DNA from: CAYQLT01 sp964418425
GTDB taxonomy: Bacteria > Bacillota > Limnochordia > Limnochordales > Geochordaceae
DNA: 64,000 nucleotides
Direction: 5' to 3'
Assembly (NCBI GenBank): GCA_964418425.1
Contig: CAYQLT010000001.1
Span: 124,001 to 188,000 of the forward strand
Shown here in pieces: positions 59,378-64,000 of this stretch. The notes under the pieces were generated by a model. The model saw only the letters and a list, made by a program, of their open reading frames with translations. It had not been told where the DNA came from and did no database searches. A program made the position numbers and the translations under genes. The first letter of the stretch is position 1. Every line of letters begins with the position of its first letter.

Positions 59378-59758
59378 GTGCCGGACAAGAGGGGGCGCAA
59401 GGCCCAGGCCCAGGACGACGAGGATCGGGTCACCCTGGTGGACGACGAGGGTAACGAGCATGATTTCACCCTCATCGACGTGGTGGAGGTGGACCAGCAG
59501 CGCTACGCATTGCTGCTGCCCGAGGAGGATCCCGAGGAGGGTGCCTACGTCTTCCGACTGGAACAGGATGCCGAGGGAGAAGAGATCCTGGTCAATGTGG
59601 ACGATGATGCCGAGTTCGATCGGGTTGTGAAGGCTCTGGAAGAGCAAGAGCACTTCGATGAGACCTCGGACGAGGGCTCGGAGGACGAAGAATGGGAAGA
59701 CGACGACTGGGAGGGCGACGACGAGCTGTCCGAGGACGACGAAGAGGAAAAGGAATAG
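59378..59758 (+). CDS. DUF1292 protein (YrzB-like), strongly acidic
   Basis: 126-residue protein. Residues 5-75 are DUF1292 (RVTLVDDEGNEHDFTLIDVVEVDQQRYALLLPEED, then GAYVFRLEQDAEGEEILVNVDDDAEFDRVVKAL). The last 50 residues are almost only Glu and Asp with Trp. GTG 59378 behind GAGAGGTGG is preferred over GTG 59339. Position after ruvX matches yrzB of Bacillus. Function unknown. Confidence 0.85.
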   Translation: MPDKRGRKAQAQDDEDRVTLVDDEGNEHDFTLIDVVEVDQQRYALLLPEEDPEEGAYVFRLEQDAEGEEILVNVDDDAEFDRVVKALEEQEHFDETSDEGSEDEEWEDDDWEGDDELSEDDEEEKE

Positions 59759-59806
59759 CCTGGCCAAAAGGGACCGCCTTTGTGGCGCCTTGCTGGGTCA
59801 CGTAGC

Positions 59807-59833
59807 CCAAGAGCCCCGGTTCGGGGCTCTTGG
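59807..59833 (+). terminator. Perfect 11-bp hairpin closing the alaS operon
   Basis: CCAAGAGCCCC and GGGGCTCTTGG pair fully around the loop GGTTC. There is no T-run after it, as with the tpx hairpin. Confidence 0.6.
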
Positions 59834-59916
59834 CGCGCCGTTCCGGGAACGATAAGGTAAGGGGTGCCAGTCTGCGGCCGGGCCCAGGGGCCGTTGCCGT
59901 CATCGGGGGGGTTGGT

Positions 59917-60963
59917 GTGGGGAAGCGTGCGTGCGGCCAGCGGTGGGTGTTCCTGGCGGGGGCCGCCTTAGGGGTTGCCGGCGGGGCGCTGGCGCTGGCG
60001 GTGAGTTTGCTGGGCTTCACCGCGGCCGTCAGCCTGCTTCCTCCCATGGAGGTCGGGCCGCTGGTCAGCGCGGTGATCGTGGAGGTTCCTGCCGGGGCCA
60101 CGGCTCGCGACGTCGGCCATCTCCTACGCCAGCAGGGCTTGATCCGTTCGGCGGCGGCCTTTGTGGTGCTGACGCGCCTGACGGGGGTGGACGCGTACCT
60201 GCAGGCTGGCCACTATCGACTCCGTCCGGACATGACGCTGGGCGAAGTGGTGCAGCTTCTGGCCCGTGGTGGCGTGGCAGTGCAGGACGTGACCATTCCC
60301 GAGGGGCTGACGGTGCGGGCCATCGGGCAACTTCTCGAGCGGCGGGGGCTGGCCGACGCCCAGCGCTTCATCCAGCTCGCTTCTGACGACCGATGGCTGT
60401 TTGCCGACGCTCGCCCCTTTGACAAACCGCCTGGGCCGCTGGAAGGGTATCTGTTCCCGGACACGTATCGCTTTGCGGTCGGCCAAAGCGAGGAGTCCAT
60501 CATCCGCAAGATGGTGACCCGTTTCGTGGACCGGATGGTGCCCCTTTACCGGGAGCTGGGCTCCCAGTCCGGCCTGAGCCTGCACGAGGCCGTCACGCTG
60601 GCTTCCATCATTGAGAAGGAGGCCATGCGAGACGGCGAGAGATCCCTGGTCAGCTCCGTTTTCCACAACCGGTTGCGGCGTGGCTTACCCCTGCAGGCCG
60701 ATCCCACCCTGCTCTATGTGCTGGATCCGCCTCCCCGCCGGTTGCTGCGGGAGCACCTGGCCATCGAGTCGCCGTATAATACCTATCGCTACAAGGGCCT
60801 GCCCCCAACCCCCATCGCCAGTCCCGGCGTGGCATCCTTTCGGGCCGCCCTGCAGCCGGCTGGAACCGACTACCTCTATTTCGTGGCGCGGGGAGATGGC
60901 AGCCACATTTTCTCCCGAACCTTCCGCGACCACGTGCGCGCCCGCAGGCTGGTCTCCCGCTAG
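59917..60963 (+). CDS. mltG: Endolytic transglycosylase MltG
   Basis: Membrane-bound lytic transglycosylase that cuts nascent glycan strands, 348 residues. One N-terminal helix (VFLAGAALGVAGGALALAVSLLGF), a LysM-like subdomain with VPAGATARDVGHLLRQQGLIRSAAAFVVLTRLTG and DVTIPEGLTVRAIGQLLERRG, then the YceG core LEGYLFPDTYRF and the catalytic Glu in LASIIEKEAMRDGER, VFHNRLRRGLPLQADPTLLYVL, SPYNTYRYKGLPPTPIASPG. GTG 59917 after a G-run. Same slot as yrrL in Bacillus. Confidence 0.94.
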   Translation: MGKRACGQRWVFLAGAALGVAGGALALAVSLLGFTAAVSLLPPMEVGPLVSAVIVEVPAGATARDVGHLLRQQGLIRSAAAFVVLTRLTGVDAYLQAGHYRLRPDMTLGEVVQLLARGGVAVQDVTIPEGLTVRAIGQLLERRGLADAQRFIQLASDDRWLFADARPFDKPPGPLEGYLFPDTYRFAVGQSEESIIRKMVTRFVDRMVPLYRELGSQSGLSLHEAVTLASIIEKEAMRDGERSLVSSVFHNRLRRGLPLQADPTLLYVLDPPPRRLLREHLAIESPYNTYRYKGLPPTPIASPGVASFRAALQPAGTDYLYFVARGDGSHIFSRTFRDHVRARRLVSR

Positions 60964-61018
60964 GCCGTGCTGCGGGCGCTGCCGTCCCGCTTTCCCAGCG
61001 CCACGCGTGTGGACCGGC

Positions 61019-61046
61019 ACCGCCAGATCCAGGGCGCCATAGGATG
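61019..61046 (+). promoter_or_regulatory. Possible sigma-K/sigma-E-type promoter before sigK
   Basis: AC at 61019-61020, 17-bp spacer, then CATAGGATG (61038-61046), close to the sigma-K form AC-N17-CATANNNTA. The motif is short and may be chance. Confidence 0.3.
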
Positions 61047-61081
61047 ACGGCGGCTCGCTTTTGCAGGGGGTTCGCAGGGCC

Positions 61082-61783
61082 GTGTGGGACGGTAGCCTTC
61101 TTTCTCTGGTTGCCAGCCTGTGGCGCGACTTCCTGGCCCTGGTGGGGTACGTGGGTGGGGAGGGCGCTTTTCCCCTTCCCCTCAGCGCCGCGGAAGAGGC
61201 GGAGCTGGTCCAAAGGATGCTGGCGGGAGACGGGGAGGCCAAAAACCTCCTCATCGAGCACAACCTGCGCCTGGTGGCGCACCTCGTCAAGAAGTTCGAG
61301 TCCAGCGGCGAGGAGACGGAGGACCTCATCTCCATCGGCACCATCGGCCTCATCAAGGCCATCAACACCTTCGACCCCGCGCGCAAGACCCGGCTGGCCA
61401 CCTACGCGGCCCGCTGCATCGAAAACGAGATCCTCATGTACCTGCGGGCCACCCGCAAGACCCGCCACGAGGTCTTCCTCTTCGACCCCATCGGGTCTGA
61501 CGGCGAGGGCAATGAGGTGACCCTGATGGACGTATTGGGATCGGAGCCCGATGCGGTCGCCGAGCGGGTCGAGGCGGACGTGGAGCGCGATCGGCTGCGA
61601 CGCACCCTGGCCCGTCTTACCCGACGGGAGCGGTGGGTCCTCCAGATGCGCTACGGGCTTTTGGACGGCATTCGCCAGACACAGCGCGATGTCTCTCACA
61701 AGCTGGGGATATCCCGCTCCTATGTCTCCCGCATCGAGAAGCGCGCCTTGACAAAGCTCCTGCAGCAACTCTCGGACACGTAG
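61082..61783 (+). CDS. sigK: RNA polymerase sporulation sigma factor SigK, uninterrupted
   Basis: Late mother-cell sigma factor, 233 residues from GTG 61082. A hydrophobic pro-sequence (SLLSLVASLWRDFLALVGYVGGEGAFPLPLS) precedes region 1-2: NLLIEHNLRLVAHLVKKFESSGEETEDLISIGTIGLIKAINTFDPARKTRLATYAARCIENEILMYLRATRK, and region 4 RRERWVLQMRYGLLDG...TQRDVSHKLGISRSYVSRIEKRAL. The reading frame is continuous with no intervening element like the Bacillus skin. TTG 61061 is an alternative start. sigE and sigK are close relatives; the context and FPLPLS junction favour SigK. Confidence 0.9.
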   Translation: MWDGSLLSLVASLWRDFLALVGYVGGEGAFPLPLSAAEEAELVQRMLAGDGEAKNLLIEHNLRLVAHLVKKFESSGEETEDLISIGTIGLIKAINTFDPARKTRLATYAARCIENEILMYLRATRKTRHEVFLFDPIGSDGEGNEVTLMDVLGSEPDAVAERVEADVERDRLRRTLARLTRRERWVLQMRYGLLDGIRQTQRDVSHKLGISRSYVSRIEKRALTKLLQQLSDT

Positions 61784-61800
61784 AGGCCGGGTGCTATAAT
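61773..61800 (+). promoter_or_regulatory. Extended -10 promoter for yqeG
   Basis: CGGACA (61773-61778), 16-bp spacer, then TGC-TATAAT (-10 at 61795-61800). Transcription would start near 61807, about three bases before the yqeG ATG. Confidence 0.7.
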
Positions 61801-61809
61801 AGCGCCACC

Positions 61810-62418
61810 ATGGGTGCGCTTGGAGGCCGCAGGGCGACCGTTGCCCGCGGACTGTGGCGGCGCCTGGCCGCGGCTTTGGTGCCCGACGAGTGGACGACCT
61901 CGGTGAATGCCATCGATTTGCGCCGGCTGGTCCGCGGCGGCATCCGTTGCCTCTTGGTGGACATCGACAACACCCTGGTTGCGTGGGGTGCCAGCGGGCC
62001 GCAGGCTTTGGAGGAAGCCCGCCGCTTCGTGGAGCGCTGCCGGCTTGAGGGCCTGTCGGTGGTCCTGGTTTCCAACGCGCGCGCTGCCCGGCGCCGTTGG
62101 GTGGCCGCCGGGTTGGGGGTGCCGGTGGTTGGCGGCCCCAAGCCCCGCAGGGCGGCCTTCCTGCGTGCCCTTCGCCTGGCGAGCTGCCAGCCTCACGAGG
62201 CGGCCGTGGTCGGCGACCAGCTGTGGACCGATGTCTTCGGGGGGCGGCGGATGGGGATGTACACCATCTTGGTCCAGCCCCTCAGCGCCCGGGAGCACCT
62301 TGGCACCCGGCTCGGCCGCGTGGTCGAACGTGCCGTGCTGGGGTGGCTGGCGCGGGCCGGGGAGCTTCCGGAAGCCTTGGTGCGGGCCCGGCGCAGCCGC
62401 TGCGTTGGCGGGACGTGA
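61810..62418 (+). CDS. yqeG: YqeG family HAD-IIIA phosphatase
   Basis: 202-residue HAD phosphatase. Start block LVPDEWTTSVNAIDLRRLVRGGIRCLLVDIDNTLVAWGA carries motif I (DIDNTL); VVLVSNARAAR is motif II; PKPRRAAFLRAL gives the Lys; VVGDQLWTDVFGGRRMGMYTILVQPL is motif IV. In Bacillus yqeG precedes yqeH and aroE; here aroC and aroK follow. No ribosome-binding site is visible and the promoter lies immediately upstream, so the mRNA looks leaderless. Confidence 0.92.
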   Translation: MGALGGRRATVARGLWRRLAAALVPDEWTTSVNAIDLRRLVRGGIRCLLVDIDNTLVAWGASGPQALEEARRFVERCRLEGLSVVLVSNARAARRRWVAAGLGVPVVGGPKPRRAAFLRALRLASCQPHEAAVVGDQLWTDVFGGRRMGMYTILVQPLSAREHLGTRLGRVVERAVLGWLARAGELPEALVRARRSRCVGGT

Positions 62419-62436
62419 AGGTGGGCGAAGTTCGGT

Positions 62437-63699
62437 TTGCTGCGCTTTCTGACCGCGGGAGAATCCCATGGCCCGGCTCTGGTGGTGATTGTGGAGGGGG
62501 TGCCGGCGGGGCTACCCCTGGAGGCTTCGGCCATCGACTATCAGCTGGCCCGCCGCCAGGCGGGCTACGGACGTGGCCGGCGCATGCAGATCGAGCAGGA
62601 TCGGGTTGAGATCCTGTCGGGCGTGCGCCACGGCCTCACCCTGGGCAGCCCCATCGCGTTTCGCATTGTCAACCGCGACTACGCTACGTGGGAGCCTGCC
62701 ATGACGCCCCACCCCCAGGCCACCCGCTCCGCGGCGCCGACGCCGGGCGACGAGGCCAGCCCGCCGGGCGACGAAAGCTGGCGGATGCGGCCGGTCACCC
62801 GTCCCCGCCCCGGGCATGCCGATCTGGCGGGGGCTTTGAAGTACGGCTTCAGGGACATACGAAACGTCCTGGAACGGGCGTCCGCCCGGGAGACCGCGGC
62901 CCGAGTGGCGGCCGGGGCTGTGGCGCGGCGGTTGTTGGAGGAGCTTGGCATCCGGTTGGGGGGACACGTGCGCTCCATCGGCCCGGTGCAGTCGACCAGC
63001 ATCAGTCTGGACGGGGCCGAGACGGATCTGGACGCGCTGGTGGAGGCGGCCGAGCGGTCGCCGGTGCGCTGTGCGGACCCGGGCGCCTCGGCGGCCATGA
63101 TCCGGGCCATCGATGAGGCCCGTGCCCGGGGCGACAGCCTGGGAGGGGTCTTCGAGGTGGTGGCCGAGGGGGTGCCGCCGGGCCTGGGCAGTTACGTCCA
63201 TTGGGACCGGCGGCTGGACGGCCGGCTGGCCCAGGCGCTGATGAGCATCCCCGGGGTAAAAGGCGTGGAGGTGGGCAGCGGCTTCGCGTCGGCCGGGAGG
63301 CCCGGGTCGCACCTTCACGACCCCATCCATTACGGCCCCGTGCCCCGGGGGCAATACCGGGTGAGGCCCGACGGGGTGGGGTTTTTCCGGGCCAGCAACC
63401 GGGCCGGCGGTCTGGAGGGCGGGGTCACCACCGGACAGCCCCTGGTGCTGAGGGCTGCGGTGAAGCCCATCGCGACGCTGATGGAACCCCTTCCTTCCGT
63501 CGACCTGGTGACTCGTGAGCCGGCCCCCGCGGCGGTGGAGCGCAGCGACGTCTGCGTGGTGCCGTCCGCGGTGGTGGTGGGTGAGGCGATGGTGGCCTGG
63601 GTGCTGGCCGAGGCCGTATTGGAGAAATTCGGCGGCGACTGCCTGCGGGATCTGGTTCGCTCGCTGGAGGGCTACCGGGGGCGACTCGGCGGCGATTGA
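62437..63699 (+). CDS. aroC: Chorismate synthase
   Basis: Converts EPSP to chorismate with reduced FMN, 420 residues. LRFLTAGESHGPALVVIVEGVPAGLPL, RRQAGYGRGRRMQIEQDRVEILSGVRHGLTLGSPIAF, TRPRPGHADLAGALKYGFRDIRNVLERASARETAARVAAGAVA, GVKGVEVGSGF, and FRASNRAGGLEGGVTTGQPL with the final KPIATL. A short Pro/Gly/Asp-rich insertion lies near residue 95. TTG start. Followed 12 bp later by aroK. Confidence 0.96.
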   Translation: MLRFLTAGESHGPALVVIVEGVPAGLPLEASAIDYQLARRQAGYGRGRRMQIEQDRVEILSGVRHGLTLGSPIAFRIVNRDYATWEPAMTPHPQATRSAAPTPGDEASPPGDESWRMRPVTRPRPGHADLAGALKYGFRDIRNVLERASARETAARVAAGAVARRLLEELGIRLGGHVRSIGPVQSTSISLDGAETDLDALVEAAERSPVRCADPGASAAMIRAIDEARARGDSLGGVFEVVAEGVPPGLGSYVHWDRRLDGRLAQALMSIPGVKGVEVGSGFASAGRPGSHLHDPIHYGPVPRGQYRVRPDGVGFFRASNRAGGLEGGVTTGQPLVLRAAVKPIATLMEPLPSVDLVTREPAPAAVERSDVCVVPSAVVVGEAMVAWVLAEAVLEKFGGDCLRDLVRSLEGYRGRLGGD

Positions 63700-63711
63700 G
63701 GGAGTCCCTGG

Positions 63712-64000
63712 ATGGGGGAGCCTGGCAGGGTGTCGGCGGACGGGGCTGCGCGTGGCATCGTACTGGTGGGTTTCATGGGGGCCGGGAAAAGCTCGGTCGG
63801 GCCTCTTTTGGCCCGGCGCCTGGGCCTGCCGTTCGTGGACCTCGACCAGGAGGTGCAGAGGCTGGCGGGCCGCAGCATCCCCGAGATCTTCCAGGCAGGT
63901 GGAGAGGTAGCTTTCCGGTCCCTGGAGGCCCGGGCCGTGCGGGCCCTGTCCGCGGGGGTTGCCCGGGTCATCGCCACCGGCGGAGGGGTGGTGGAGGACC
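63712..64000 (+). CDS. aroK: Shikimate kinase (3' end missing)
   Basis: Phosphorylates shikimate with ATP; only the first 96 residues are in the window and the frame stays open at the edge. P-loop GFMGAGKSSVGPLLARRLGLPFVDLDQEVQ, the shikimate-binding PEIFQAGGEVAFRSLEARAV, and the ATGGGVV motif are all visible. ATG 63712 is 8 nt after GAGGGAG; GTG 63730 is an alternative. Coupled with aroC in a chorismate operon. Confidence 0.93.
   Translation, partial: MGEPGRVSADGAARGIVLVGFMGAGKSSVGPLLARRLGLPFVDLDQEVQRLAGRSIPEIFQAGGEVAFRSLEARAVRALSAGVARVIATGGGVVED

Noticed and set aside
1..64000. Mobile elements, prophage, CRISPR arrays, tRNA or rRNA genes
   Set aside because: None were recognised: no transposase, integrase, repeat-spacer pattern or cloverleaf with CCA-end was seen by eye.

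Overview
The window is GC-rich chromosomal DNA from a spore-forming or spore-descended Bacillota (Firmicutes) bacterium. Three things point there. First, it carries Bacillota-specific genes: yqfC, yqfD, sigK, sigI/rsgI, ireB, yrzB (DUF1292), floA and pgpH. Second, two blocks follow the Bacillus subtilis gene order: mtaB-rpsU-nfeD-floA-yqfC-yqfD-pgpH-ybeY-dgkA-cdd, and queA-tgt-yajC-secD-secF-recJ-apt-relA-dtd-hisS-aspS-rarA-iscS-mnmA-(AI-2E)-alaS-ireB-ruvX-yrzB-mltG. Third, GTG and TTG starts are common and start codons often overlap the previous stop (ATGA/GTGA). With the extreme GC bias and a family-5 uracil-DNA glycosylase, this suggests a deep-branching high-GC lineage such as Limnochordia, Symbiobacterium or Thermaerobacter relatives. 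That placement is inference.

Layout. 1-10 kb is a mosaic of single metabolic or repair genes: PHP phosphatase (cut by the left edge), udgB and DUF763 back to back, an EamA exporter, a secreted 5'-nucleotidase, a ComFB-like protein, a flavin reductase, citrate synthase, FUN14, NUDIX, an aldo/keto reductase interrupted by a 100-N gap, and thiol peroxidase. 10-17.3 kb has a radical SAM protein, an unusual winged-helix regulator, a HAD phosphatase, mgtE, a PAP2 phosphatase and glnA. 17.5-29.9 kb is the mtaB-to-cdd cluster, in which rocA and two small unknown genes sit between floA and yqfC. 30-31.7 kb is a sigI-rsgI pair. 31.7-59.8 kb is the long translation, tRNA-modification, Sec-secretion and stringent-response cluster. 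A structured non-coding region between aspS and rarA is proposed as 6S RNA. 59.9-64 kb holds mltG, an uninterrupted sigK, yqeG, aroC and the start of aroK (cut by the right edge).

Gene cooperation visible in the window: IscS supplies sulfur for MnmA tRNA thiolation; QueA and Tgt make queuosine; YajC/SecD/SecF form the Sec accessory complex; RelA and Apt link purine salvage to (p)ppGpp; NfeD and FloA form a membrane-microdomain pair; YqfC, YqfD and SigK belong to sporulation; SigI is expected to be held by RsgI at the membrane.

No mobile elements, CRISPR arrays, tRNAs or rRNAs were seen. The N gap at 9397-9496 is flanked by an exact 55-bp duplication and is almost certainly an assembly artefact that should be collapsed. 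Start sites are judged by eye from ribosome-binding sites and family alignment, so several are uncertain.
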